IMG/VR virus record: IMGVR_UViG_3300021168_000041
Coordinates: 1 to 50,025 of that record
Length of the DNA stretch: 50,025 nt
Origin: a virus
Direction: 5' to 3' (one strand)
Every line of letters starts with the position of its first letter. Position 1 is the first letter of the stretch. The position numbers and the translations under genes are program-made. The notes under the pieces were generated by a model. It was not told the DNA's origin. It did not search any database and saw only the letters and a program-made list of their open reading frames with translations. Below, in pieces: positions 17,190 to 25,454 of this stretch.

Positions 17190-18401
17190 TTAGTTCAGTC
17201 CGCGCATCTTCCGAGCCTGTTCGCGGGCTGACTGTTTGCTTCCTCTGTGCTGACGCGCGAATTCTTCCATCGACATGTTTGGGTCGAGTGGGTCGCGTGT
17301 CTGCGCACGTCCGCCACCCTTCGTCGGGGTGGGGGGAGGAGGCGCCGTGGTGATGGACTTCTTTTGCCCTGGTTTCGCATCGGGCTTAGAGCCGTTCTGC
17401 TTTGATCCTGAAGCGGGTGCCGCTTCTGCCTCTATCTTCGCGATCATCTTCCCGATGGTGATGCACTGTTGGGCAGGTGACTGCTTAGCGGTGCGAACCG
17501 CCAGCGCAGGATCCTTTCCAAATTCGTACAACAGTCGGGCAGTGTGCTCCGATTGAGCGACAGCAATGCCGGCGTCCGGTGACAGCTGGTTTTGAGCCAA
17601 CACCGGATTCTCAGTCACGACCTTCTTGTAATCGGGATGCGCTTTCGCAAACACCTCGATCTTCTCTTCGACCGCCTTACGTCGCTTCACAGCTTCGTCC
17701 TGGCCGGTCATCTCGCGAACTGCTTCACGAGTTCCGATCCTGATCTGATTTTTTGTCCACTTCTGCATCTTGACGCGATACTTGTCGTTGTCGAAGGCGA
17801 CGTCCTCGTCGGATAGGTCCGGCATGGGCTCGTCTTCGTCAGCGTGAGGTGCAGCTGCAGCGGCGGTCTGTTCGGCCGTGGGTTTACCACCGCCCTTCAA
17901 CCGTTCTAGCTCGGACAATGCGTCTTTGAGCTGGCTCTGCATGTGCTTGCCAAATATCTTCGTGCCTTCGAGCAGATCGTTCAGCTCTACTATGCGTTCC
18001 TCAGCAGATCCTTTCTTGGGAGCCGGCCGAGCGGGTGACGCCTCTACGTCATCTGCATCGCCAGTCAAATCCCCGTTGGGGTCTGTTTCATCGCTGAGTT
18101 CGACGGCTGCGGTGGACGATTCCGCGTCTTCGTCCGAAGTCCCCGCACCAGAATCGGTCTGGTCGCCGAGTGTTCCGTCTTCGTCAACGATGGGGGCATC
18201 TTCGTCGACCAACGGATCCGAGGCTGCGGCTGCAGCACTGCCTCCCGGAGTGGCATCAACTTGGCCCGCGGCGACCGCAGCTACTGCGGCGGCATCGGCG
18301 ACACGGGCGGGTGTAGCACCGCGAAACGGGTTCAACTTGTCGTCGACCTGTTTCTGCGGTTGCTTTTCGTAATTCTCCAAATCCTCTCTCGAAAAGGCCA
18401 T
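17190..18401 (-). CDS. Scaffolding protein
   Basis: A 403-aa, highly charged protein between portal and coat. It has a short amphipathic N-terminus, an acidic low-complexity region (about 60-125, rich in Asp, Glu, Ser and Thr), coiled-coil helices (about 130-170 and 205-260) and a basic Lys/Pro/Gly-rich C-terminus ending in a helix with QHRGSKQSAREQARK. A basic C-terminal helix that binds coat is the hallmark of P22-type scaffolds. Long overlapping frames on the other strand are shadows of its biased composition. Confidence 0.8.
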   Translation of the reverse strand: MAFSREDLENYEKQPQKQVDDKLNPFRGATPARVADAAAVAAVAAGQVDATPGGSAAAAASDPLVDEDAPIVDEDGTLGDQTDSGAGTSDEDAESSTAAVELSDETDPNGDLTGDADDVEASPARPAPKKGSAEERIVELNDLLEGTKIFGKHMQSQLKDALSELERLKGGGKPTAEQTAAAAAPHADEDEPMPDLSDEDVAFDNDKYRVKMQKWTKNQIRIGTREAVREMTGQDEAVKRRKAVEEKIEVFAKAHPDYKKVVTENPVLAQNQLSPDAGIAVAQSEHTARLLYEFGKDPALAVRTAKQSPAQQCITIGKMIAKIEAEAAPASGSKQNGSKPDAKPGQKKSITTAPPPPTPTKGGGRAQTRDPLDPNMSMEEFARQHRGSKQSAREQARKMRGLN

Positions 18402-18459
18402 GATTGTCTCCTAATTACACGGCATGCGCTGCCGCGAGGCGGTCTCACCAGACGTTTAT

Positions 18460-19068
18460 CTACTCGTAATCGTCGTCATCATCCTCGTCTTCGTCATCCT
18501 CATCCTCATCGTCGTCCTCTTCACCGACGACGGGCGCGCCATTAAGCGCGCAGCAGGCGGTGCCGAAGGTGCGAAAATCTCCCTTACCACAATACAACTC
18601 ACGTCCTCGACTGTCGGGCGCGACCGCCGCGGAAGCGTAGGGACAGCGGTGACAGCCAAAACCTTTGCCGTTCTCGGCTACGCCATAACCCGCGACTTCT
18701 GGACTCTTCTCGCGTAGAACCATCTCCGGGTCGCCAGCGCAAGTAATCTCCCAGTCGCCGCAGCTGCCTGCGTCGCGGTCAATAGTAGGGATCTTCACCA
18801 GCAGGCACTTGACGCCAACCGCCTGGTTGCATCGGCCGCAGTTGTAGTCGCCGCGATCATCGTAGGTTCGCGTGTTGCCGGTGAACATATCAGCGAACTT
18901 AAAGTGACCAGCAAACCTGTCACGGTTGTGCTGTTCGATCACCTCTCGCGCTGCGCTGGTATCTTTTGGCTGAATAAACAGCCCGTCTTTCCCGCGCTCT
19001 GGATTCGTCACCTCCCGAGTCGGCGGTTTCTTAACCGTCACGACCGGGATGCCAAGAAACTTGATCAT
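18460..19068 (-). CDS. Cys-rich protein with acidic tail, possible metal or Fe-S protein
   Basis: The 202-aa protein has ten cysteines (77, 80, 88, 103, 110, 139, 142, 160, 172, 173), including CxxC at 77-80 and 139-142, and a strongly acidic Asp/Glu tail from about 183 to the end. The cysteine layout suggests zinc or an iron-sulphur cluster. It overlaps the portal gene by four bases (ATGA at 19065-19068) and comes before scaffold, so it is made with head proteins. Its function is not known. The repetitive GAC/GAG/GAT tail is prone to slippage and length change. Confidence 0.65.
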   Translation of the reverse strand: MIKFLGIPVVTVKKPPTREVTNPERGKDGLFIQPKDTSAAREVIEQHNRDRFAGHFKFADMFTGNTRTYDDRGDYNCGRCNQAVGVKCLLVKIPTIDRDAGSCGDWEITCAGDPEMVLREKSPEVAGYGVAENGKGFGCHRCPYASAAVAPDSRGRELYCGKGDFRTFGTACCALNGAPVVGEEDDDEDEDDEDEDDDDDYE

Positions 19069-21524
19069 GCCGCCTTTTTCGCCTTCTTAGGCTTCGCGGC
19101 GGCTAGCGCCTTCGCAGCGGCGACCTTGGCGGCATTCAGCTCCTGCTGATGCTTGAGAGCCAGCGCGTGCTTCTGCTGCATACGCTGCATCTCGGCCTCA
19201 TGCGCGGAGGCGGCGCGCTGTTGTTCGGCCTCATGTTGCTGCTGGGCGCGCTGATGTTCAGCTTCGTAGGTACGCGAGGCGACAGCTTGATCCGCCAGAT
19301 GCTGGCGGGCGGCGTGCACAACGCCTTGAGTATGTTGCTGATCAGCGTGCGTCAGATCCTGTAGATTGCCGACATGCTTGGCAGCCAGGTCCATCTGCGC
19401 CGATTTCGCTTCAGTCTGACGGTCCTGCGCGTCGGCGCCAATCTCGTGCGCTAGTTTGATATTTGCTAGGTGCTTACCGGCAGTCTCAAACTGGACTTTC
19501 TGCTGCTCCGTTGAGCTTACCTGAGCGCGAGACTGAGCAATGGCTGCGTCCGCCGTCATCTTATCTGTCTTACCTTTCAGCAGAGACATCTCCAACTGCT
19601 GTTGCTGCTCCTGCATCTGTTGCGCCTGATTCTTCTGCGTGCCGACGCCGGCCGCTTTTTCCTTCTCAGTAGGCTGGATGATGCCCTGCTGTATCAGCGG
19701 GATCCGCAACCGGTTCGCCATCTCTTGCGCGTCAGGCGAGTCGATGTTCTTCGCGATCAGGTCGCTGATCATCGGCGCGTTCTGCGGCATCGCTTCAGCG
19801 AACGATATCAACGTATCGAGCGCTTCTTGGCGCGCGGACTGGAAGCTTGGGCCGATGGTGACTTCAACGTCATACGAACCCTGCGACAGATCGTTCATCA
19901 CGTCGCCGGTCAGGTCGTTCTCTTTGTTGATCTCGACCATCTTCTCGACGCCGTCGTGACCAATTATGCGCTCGACACGCGCCGAGTCATAGACGGATGG
20001 GATCATGTCGACAAACATTTCCCAAGTGAGCTGCAGCGCCGAGCTGAAGCCGTCAATGAATTCGAAGCTGCCCAGGTCCGAGCGCTTCGTGTGTTGCACG
20101 AGCGCTTTGCCTGAGACGCGGTTCATATCCTCAGCGTTGCCGAGAGCCGGATCAAAGTATCCAATGGTGGCCTGGATGTCTTGTATAGACATTTGGGCGA
20201 GGGCCATCGCACCCTGCGGCAGGTCGAGTGGCTGCGTGCGGAACGGCATGCCGCCTTCCGCGTTCTTGTCGACGTTGTACGGCAAGTACGGGCGCGAGGC
20301 GACGTTCGCCTGGTTCCACTCGTTCTCGTAGCCCTTGATCATCGCCTCAGTGACGAGGTACGGCGCCTTCGGCAGGAGCGCACTGCGCTCGATCATGTCC
20401 GAGGCGCGGGAGTTGTAGCTGCGCTGCGCGTCTTTGGAATGACGAATCAGCGACTGGAATTTCTTGCGGCCTTCGATGTTGATGTAACGACCGGGGCAGC
20501 GCACGACCGGAATTCTCTTCCAGTCATAATAGTACGGGCCTTCGAGCACGGTGGAGCCGTCGATCTTGGCCCACATGACCTGCCACTTCGTGGTCTTACG
20601 GATCATCGGTTTGCCGGTCTTCTTGTTCGTCGCGATGCGCGTGACACCACTCTTCTCGAACGTCAGACCGTGATCTTCGAGATGTTGTTCGGTGGCCTTG
20701 AGATCGGCGTCGTACTCGCGCACGGTGCCGTCGGTCATCTTCGCGATCCACTTCTCACGCGGCACGCGCTCGAAGTATTCGGCGATGCGAACTTCTTTGT
20801 CAGTGAACCAGCCGTAGCTGTCACGCGAGACATCGAAGCTGTTCATATTTCCGTCCGGGTACAGCGACTCGTAGATCTCGTCGGAGATGCGCTCCGCCAC
20901 GATGCAGCGGTTGGCGTCGGCCGCGCACGCGTCGGCGCACTGCGGATCCCACACGACGGTCTGCGGGTTCGAGATGTTGAGGACGCGCAGCACTTGGTCG
21001 AAGGCGCCTTCGCCGTCGTCTTGCATGTAGGTCGGCATGATGCGCCACGCACCAAAGCCGCCAGCGACGGCGAACTTGAATTGTTCTTTGTAGATCTGAT
21101 CAGCGCGACTGCACTGCTCGATGGAGCGGCACAGGCCGGCAAACACGTCTGAGATTGCCTCAGACGCGCCATCGGACGCGGGCCGCACCTTGCCGGCGGG
21201 GCGAGTCTGACGCATGTCGGCCACCACCATGTTCACTGGCTGCAAGCAGCGATTGAACGTGTAGCACGGCTTGCCGCGGCGATTTTGGAGCACGACGGGA
21301 TCCCACTGCCCCATCGCTTCGGCGTTGTAGATGAAGTTCAGATCTTCGGAGTGCATGCGACGATTCTCTTCCCACGCACCGACACCTTCGTCATAGAAGT
21401 TGCGGATGCGCGAGAGGAGACCTTCGTTGTCCTTGATCTGGAACCCAGGCGAGTCGGGGAGCGTGCCGCGTTGTCCCGGCACGTCCCCGATCAGATCCCA
21501 GTTATCGCCTGCGTTGCCGCTCAT
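19065..21524 (-). CDS. Portal protein, P22 gp1-like
   Basis: The 819-aa length is typical of the large P22-type portals (725 aa or more). It starts with an acidic N-terminus and contains LLSRIRNFYDEG, FIYNAEAMGQWDP, a core with RIPVVRCPGRYINIEG and RSYNSRASDMIERS, and a C-terminal run of nearly 150 residues of Gln/Ala-rich coiled coil (from about 640), matching the P22 portal barrel. Twelve copies would form the DNA entry ring. Its start overlaps the TAA of the upstream gene (TAATG). Confidence 0.88.
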   Translation of the reverse strand: MSGNAGDNWDLIGDVPGQRGTLPDSPGFQIKDNEGLLSRIRNFYDEGVGAWEENRRMHSEDLNFIYNAEAMGQWDPVVLQNRRGKPCYTFNRCLQPVNMVVADMRQTRPAGKVRPASDGASEAISDVFAGLCRSIEQCSRADQIYKEQFKFAVAGGFGAWRIMPTYMQDDGEGAFDQVLRVLNISNPQTVVWDPQCADACAADANRCIVAERISDEIYESLYPDGNMNSFDVSRDSYGWFTDKEVRIAEYFERVPREKWIAKMTDGTVREYDADLKATEQHLEDHGLTFEKSGVTRIATNKKTGKPMIRKTTKWQVMWAKIDGSTVLEGPYYYDWKRIPVVRCPGRYINIEGRKKFQSLIRHSKDAQRSYNSRASDMIERSALLPKAPYLVTEAMIKGYENEWNQANVASRPYLPYNVDKNAEGGMPFRTQPLDLPQGAMALAQMSIQDIQATIGYFDPALGNAEDMNRVSGKALVQHTKRSDLGSFEFIDGFSSALQLTWEMFVDMIPSVYDSARVERIIGHDGVEKMVEINKENDLTGDVMNDLSQGSYDVEVTIGPSFQSARQEALDTLISFAEAMPQNAPMISDLIAKNIDSPDAQEMANRLRIPLIQQGIIQPTEKEKAAGVGTQKNQAQQMQEQQQQLEMSLLKGKTDKMTADAAIAQSRAQVSSTEQQKVQFETAGKHLANIKLAHEIGADAQDRQTEAKSAQMDLAAKHVGNLQDLTHADQQHTQGVVHAARQHLADQAVASRTYEAEHQRAQQQHEAEQQRAASAHEAEMQRMQQKHALALKHQQELNAAKVAAAKALAAAKPKKAKKAA

Positions 21525-22018
21525 TACGTGGGCATCTCGTCGATGATAGCGCGCTGGCCGTCGCCAACGAAGACGCCGTCAAACGTGTTGGACGGGATGT
21601 ACTTCGGCGGTCCGTAGTTCTTCCACTCGTGCACGGGTTTCTTATCCTGTGTTTTTCGGCCGCTGTCGACCAATCGTTGGTACTGGACGCGGACCTGGTT
21701 GCGAATCGAGTTGTTCTTGAAGTTGAACGGAGCGACTTTGCCCTTGCGTTCGACGACCAGATTGTTCGCGCCGGAGGTGACGTGTATGGTGTACGTCCCC
21801 AGCTTCATCTTGCGGCCGTTGTTGTCGACGCGCCGCGGATCTTCATCCTGCTGACACTCTTCGACGATCTTGCCATCCGATGCCGGACGTTTCGTGAAAC
21901 GCCAATCTACGGTCTGCGTCACCGCACCCGTCTTCTCGTCTTTGTGCTCGATCTTGTGGGCCGCTTGCTGTCGCAGGCGGATGCCCTCTTCGTGCACCAG
22001 CTTCAATGTAACGCTCAT
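21524..22018 (-). CDS. Unknown protein between terminase and portal
   Basis: A 164-aa, basic and mostly polar protein (KIEHKDEKTGAV, KRPASDGKIVEE, FVGDGQRAIIDEMPT). A GGTGAGACC ribosome site precedes the ATG, and the stop overlaps the portal start. No membrane segment or known motif is seen. The position suggests a packaging or head-assembly accessory. Confidence 0.6.
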   Translation of the reverse strand: MSVTLKLVHEEGIRLRQQAAHKIEHKDEKTGAVTQTVDWRFTKRPASDGKIVEECQQDEDPRRVDNNGRKMKLGTYTIHVTSGANNLVVERKGKVAPFNFKNNSIRNQVRVQYQRLVDSGRKTQDKKPVHEWKNYGPPKYIPSNTFDGVFVGDGQRAIIDEMPT

Positions 22019-22042
22019 TTGGTCTCACCCTCTGTTGAAAAA

Positions 22043-22819
22043 TTAACCACTCCACACTCCGCCTTGCGTCGCCATCTCAGGCACCCAGCTGAACCACGGC
22101 AAACCGCCATCGCTCGCGGGCGGCGCTTTCGCCACATCAAAACCGCTCATCACGTTGTAGCGCGAGGCGTCCATGAGGTGATCGTTTTTCTTGATTATGT
22201 TGCCTTTCTCATCGCGACGATATAGACGCACCTCTTTGAACCAATTCACGCAGGTGCTGAAGATGCGCAGCTGCTGCGTCGAAAGCATGTCCCAGGTCTG
22301 CACCAACCCGGTCACAACAGTGTTGTCGGCCTTGCTGACCTTTAGCCCGAGGTTGCAGTACGTGTCGATCAGCAATTCGCCATCGGTGCCGCGCGCTTTC
22401 TGCGCCGCAGGGTCTATCACGCCGTGAATCCACGGACCGCGCCGATTGATCGCTGCGACATGTACTGCAGGGTCGGCTTGACCGCGATAGTACTCGTCAT
22501 ACATCACCGCCGGGTACCGTTGGTTGCCGGCGGCGTCTTTGAATCCGTTGTCGATGTCCCAAGCGAACCAGCACACCGCGGTGCAGTTCCAGCCCGGGTC
22601 CATTCCGTACGAGCGCGGCCAGTGGGCCGGGATGTCGAACGGTTGAATCATCATCACGTTCTCGGGGATCGGGTAGATCGCGCCGACGCCGTGCCCGGGT
22701 ATGCCGGACTTACGTGCTTGGAGCTGCCACGCCGGCACGCTCGACAAGATTTTCTTTTTCTCCGATTCGGTCAAATGAGCGACATCGTCCATGTCTAAAA
22801 AAACGCATGATTTAGACAT
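22043..22819 (-). CDS. terL: Terminase large subunit, nuclease domain (separate ORF)
   Basis: The 258-aa ORF holds the RNase H-like nuclease half of a large terminase: DxG at Asp74 (YGMDPGWNCTA), VIDPAA with Asp136, and NDHLMD with Asp213 and Asp217, the usual metal ligands. Its N-terminus (LDMDDVAHLTESEKKKIL, GIPGHGVGAIYPIPE) matches the linker that joins ATPase and nuclease in intact terminases. It has its own ATG, an in-frame TAA directly upstream and a weak GGTGG ribosome site. With the 298-aa ATPase ORF the total of 556 aa equals one normal TerL, so this is a split or frameshifted terminase. Confidence 0.88.
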   Translation of the reverse strand: MSKSCVFLDMDDVAHLTESEKKKILSSVPAWQLQARKSGIPGHGVGAIYPIPENVMMIQPFDIPAHWPRSYGMDPGWNCTAVCWFAWDIDNGFKDAAGNQRYPAVMYDEYYRGQADPAVHVAAINRRGPWIHGVIDPAAQKARGTDGELLIDTYCNLGLKVSKADNTVVTGLVQTWDMLSTQQLRIFSTCVNWFKEVRLYRRDEKGNIIKKNDHLMDASRYNVMSGFDVAKAPPASDGGLPWFSWVPEMATQGGVWSG

Positions 22820-22859
22820 TTACGCCACCGCGAAGCTGTGTTTCTTTTACCTCACTCAT
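22812..22859 (-). CDS. 15-codon linking frame between the terminase halves
   Basis: An ATG at 22859 opens 15 codons (MSEVKETQ...) in the third frame and ends with TAA at 22814-22812. It has a strong GGAAGAGGAG site upstream. Its ATG lies five bases before the ATPase stop, and its own stop lies just after the nuclease ATG, with matching ATGAGTGA and ATGTCTAA arrangements. It may carry ribosomes from one half to the other, or it may be the remnant of the original interdomain linker. Confidence 0.35.
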   Translation of the reverse strand: MSEVKETQLRGGVNV

Positions 22860-23748
22860 CGACGACCGTCTCCTCTTCCAGCTCCCACTGCTCAGTCGGC
22901 ATCGCGTCTGGCTCGGGCGACAGCTCGGGCATGAACGTGATCATCAGGTCCGATACGCCCAACAGCGGCGTCTCTGTCAGCACCAGCGTGCCGTTCACTT
23001 CGCCGGGCACCGTGCTCATGAGCCGCATGCCGCACTCGGCGTAAATTTCCAGCTTCGGCTCTTCGTCGAGGTGGATCCTGTCCTGGCGCGTGCCTTGGAA
23101 GGCTTCGCGGCCCTGATCGTACGACTTAAACTGCAGCGTAGAGATGCCGCCGGACACGTGACGCACAAAAACCGACTCGAACGCATCGGCGAGACCGTGT
23201 TTCACCGTCCGCCGCACCAAAAGGTCGCCAGGAATCATCCCGGTGCCGTACGCGGACTCAACGCCGGGCTTACCGCACATCTTTTCTTGTAAAATGTCGC
23301 GCGTGTTCTTCGCGGTATCGGTCGCCAACCACATATCGATGGGTCGGTCGTATCTTCGTCCCGGCCACCAGTCAGGGTACAGCCCGGTAAGGTGCAGCGC
23401 GTCCGCAAAACAGCCGCAGTGCGTCTTACCCGTTCTGTTTCCACCGAAAAGTGCAATTTCATCGTCCTTCGCTTCTGAGGCGAAGAACTGCATCTGCTTC
23501 GGATAGTGCGCCCGACCGAGCGGGCAGTTCTTTAGCGCCGGGTGGTCAATCGGATCCTGAAACCAGGTCACTATTTGGGTCTGATCCTGGATTTTCGCTC
23601 GCTGGCTCAGGATCTGGATCAGTTTCGTGGTCTCTGCCAGACTCAACGAGCTGATATTCTGCTTCGATAACAGACTCGTCAGCTGTGTCGGCAGCGGCGA
23701 GTAAACCCTGTCGATTAAATCTCGATAGGATTGTGGAAAGTTGCGCAT
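22852..23748 (-). CDS. terL: Terminase large subunit, ATPase domain (separate ORF)
   Basis: The 298-aa ORF carries the packaging ATPase: a glutamine-type adenine motif (HYPKQMQFF at 82-90), Walker A GGNRTGKT at 102-109, Walker B RIHLDEEP at 224-231 (Asp228, Glu229) and coupling motif TLVLTETPLLG (about 254-264). It ends in an acidic tail instead of running into the nuclease domain. The ATG at 23748 overlaps the small terminase by 203 bases. A shorter start (a TTG near residue 35 or GTG at 23571) would reduce the overlap, but the helix at 36-60 looks like a genuine TerL N-terminus. Confidence 0.88.
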   Translation of the reverse strand: MRNFPQSYRDLIDRVYSPLPTQLTSLLSKQNISSLSLAETTKLIQILSQRAKIQDQTQIVTWFQDPIDHPALKNCPLGRAHYPKQMQFFASEAKDDEIALFGGNRTGKTHCGCFADALHLTGLYPDWWPGRRYDRPIDMWLATDTAKNTRDILQEKMCGKPGVESAYGTGMIPGDLLVRRTVKHGLADAFESVFVRHVSGGISTLQFKSYDQGREAFQGTRQDRIHLDEEPKLEIYAECGMRLMSTVPGEVNGTLVLTETPLLGVSDLMITFMPELSPEPDAMPTEQWELEEETVVDE

Positions 23749-24586
23749 GGGCCTGGTCCAACGTTAGGTTTTGCTTCACGTTGAGATCCATTTTTAGGTT
23801 CTCACCGAATTTTTCAGGAAAAAGGTTCGCAGCGATGCGCCCGAGCATCTTGGCATCGCCCTTTACAGCTGACGCGGAGGCTGCGTGGTCAAAAACGCTG
23901 CGCGCGATCTGATGCGCGTCATCAAACCCTCTCTGAAAATCCGAATTTGCCGACAGCTCCTTGTGGAACTGTACGTTCGTGGCGCCGACTGAGCGTAGCG
24001 CCTGCTTCACGTCGGCGGTGTTCGCGTACGTGATCAGGAAAACTCGCTGCTTATCATCCGTCCAATCGAATTCGTCCGTCACCTGCTGCGTGCGGGCAAT
24101 GCCCATACTCTCTTCGAGCCGGTTCACCGCCTCGCGGAACGTCGTGTTCCAACTGAGTATCGCCAAAAACTCTGACTCGGTGCGCCCGAGCGCTTCGGCA
24201 GCGAGCGTGAAGTCTTTCAGCTCCGCGTACTTCTCAAGAAATTTCTTCTCGGCGGTGCTCGGCTGCGCCGGACCTGCCGGCGCGGTGTTTTTCTGCGTGT
24301 AGTTGCGCCTGCGCGCTTCTTCCAGCTCCGGTACGCCTTTACCGTACACCGGAACCAAACCTTTCTCGACGCGTTGGCAGTCGACGCAGATGCTGCTGTT
24401 CGCTACGTAGCGAGCGGCGCGGTGACCGGTGACGCATACGGCACCGGTCCAAAAGTGTTTCCAGCCGCGCGCCTTCGCCTCTTCAAGAGAGACGAAGCGC
24501 GTCGGCTGGTAATTGTACATGTCCGGCCGGCCGTCACGCAGTGGCGCAACGGTCTCGGGCCGGATCTTCGGCCACTTGTCACTCAT
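23546..24586 (-). CDS. terS: Terminase small subunit candidate with N-terminal zinc module
   Basis: From the ATG at 24586, which overlaps the upstream stop as ATGA, it encodes 346 aa; the frame is open to 24664. Residues 45-75 form a Cys/His module (Cys51, His55, Cys67, Cys70) very like that of the HNH enzyme at 14299-14817. The middle (about 105-285) is helical with LAAEALGRTESEFLAIL and LKMDLNVKQNLTLDQ, as in small terminases that bind pac or cos DNA. The C-terminus is an acidic Asp/Pro/Ser tail. The small-terminase call rests on position and helical pattern. Confidence 0.65.
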   Translation of the reverse strand: MSDKWPKIRPETVAPLRDGRPDMYNYQPTRFVSLEEAKARGWKHFWTGAVCVTGHRAARYVANSSICVDCQRVEKGLVPVYGKGVPELEEARRRNYTQKNTAPAGPAQPSTAEKKFLEKYAELKDFTLAAEALGRTESEFLAILSWNTTFREAVNRLEESMGIARTQQVTDEFDWTDDKQRVFLITYANTADVKQALRSVGATNVQFHKELSANSDFQRGFDDAHQIARSVFDHAASASAVKGDAKMLGRIAANLFPEKFGENLKMDLNVKQNLTLDQAHAQLSTILSRFNRQGLLAAADTADESVIEAEYQLVESGRDHETDPDPEPASENPGSDPNSDLVSGSD

Positions 24587-25125
24587 GCGCGGTGCCAATC
24601 CTCCGAACCGCTCATGAAATTTCCCTTCCTGTCGTAGCCGGCGCTCTGCTGCCACATCAGGCACTCGTTCAGTGACTCGTCGGGGTCTACGGAGTAGATC
24701 GCTTTCTGCCAGACGAACGCGAGATCGCCGATGCCAGGAAATCCTACGCGGTCGAAGTCAACGAGCGTGGTGTTGCGGAAACTGAATTCCACCACATCGC
24801 CAGGCTTTACCTGCATCGGAATAATTTGTCCGGTCTCAGCACCATCCTCGAACCACAGCGTGCGACCCGAGAGTTTACTGGGCGCGAACTGCATGATCTT
24901 GCCGTCCGGCCCGAGCACAGGTGGCCCATCGCTGATGGATTGCTGAAACGCCACTTTGCGCCGCTGGCGGCGGCCGTAGCCAACACCAACAACCACCCCT
25001 TTATGAATTTCCACCCCCGGCGTGAGTAAAGTAGGATGGACGTACGGTAAAACCTTCACCAAAACCCGGTCGCGTAACACGCGCACGCGCTTGCCGATTT
25101 CTTCCAGCTCTTCTGTGAGCATCAT
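24583..25125 (-). CDS. GroES-like co-chaperonin homologue (long form)
   Basis: The 180-aa protein contains a GroES-type pattern: VRVLRDRVLVKVLP at 14-27, a loop with GVEIHKGVVVGVG, then VKPGDVVEFSF and a terminal beta strand before WQKAIYSVDPDE. A central insertion and a C-terminal extension (about 150-180) lengthen it beyond the usual 95-100 aa. GroES-like phage proteins (T4 gp31 is the classic case) cap host GroEL and help coat folding. It overlaps the second GroES-like gene by four bases and the small terminase by four. Confidence 0.72.
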   Translation of the reverse strand: MMLTEELEEIGKRVRVLRDRVLVKVLPYVHPTLLTPGVEIHKGVVVGVGYGRRQRRKVAFQQSISDGPPVLGPDGKIMQFAPSKLSGRTLWFEDGAETGQIIPMQVKPGDVVEFSFRNTTLVDFDRVGFPGIGDLAFVWQKAIYSVDPDESLNECLMWQQSAGYDRKGNFMSGSEDWHRA

Positions 25126-25421
25126 GCGACTTCTCCGACGATAGCGTCGACGTCGGTGTCGCGCATGAGGCGTATCTTTCTGCCTACGCCATAGTCAGAA
25201 TCCATGCCAGCGGTGGCGGCGAAAGTGACTACGTCGCCAACTTTCGTCTCCATAGGTGTGCGTTCGCCGAGCGGGAGCATTCGTCCAGGCCCGACCGCGA
25301 CCACCTCTCCTCGTAGCGTTCTTTGCCAATCAGGGAGTTTTATTACTCCCTCCGCTTTATCCAGGAGCGCCACCGCCACCAGATCGTCAAGCAATCGCTG
25401 ACTGAAATCTATCTTCGCCAT
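25122..25421 (-). CDS. GroES-like co-chaperonin homologue (short form)
   Basis: The 99-aa length is that of GroES. The pattern LLDDLVAVALLDKAEGVIKLPDW, GEVVAVGPGR, KVGDVVTF and a C-terminal DVDAIVG strand follows the GroES barrel, including the mobile loop around 24-32. It would form the heptameric lid for GroEL. A GGTGAGAGG site lies upstream of the ATG. It is followed directly by a longer GroES-like gene, so the phage has two adjacent, unequal co-chaperonins and no GroEL in the window. Confidence 0.82.
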   Translation of the reverse strand: MAKIDFSQRLLDDLVAVALLDKAEGVIKLPDWQRTLRGEVVAVGPGRMLPLGERTPMETKVGDVVTFAATAGMDSDYGVGRKIRLMRDTDVDAIVGEVA

Positions 25422-25454
25422 GTTCTGTACCTCTCACCTTACAGAATGAAAAAT

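Noticed and set aside
20181-21152. 323-codon plus-strand frame opposite the portal gene
   Set aside because: Antisense shadow of the portal; no motif and composition typical of shadows.
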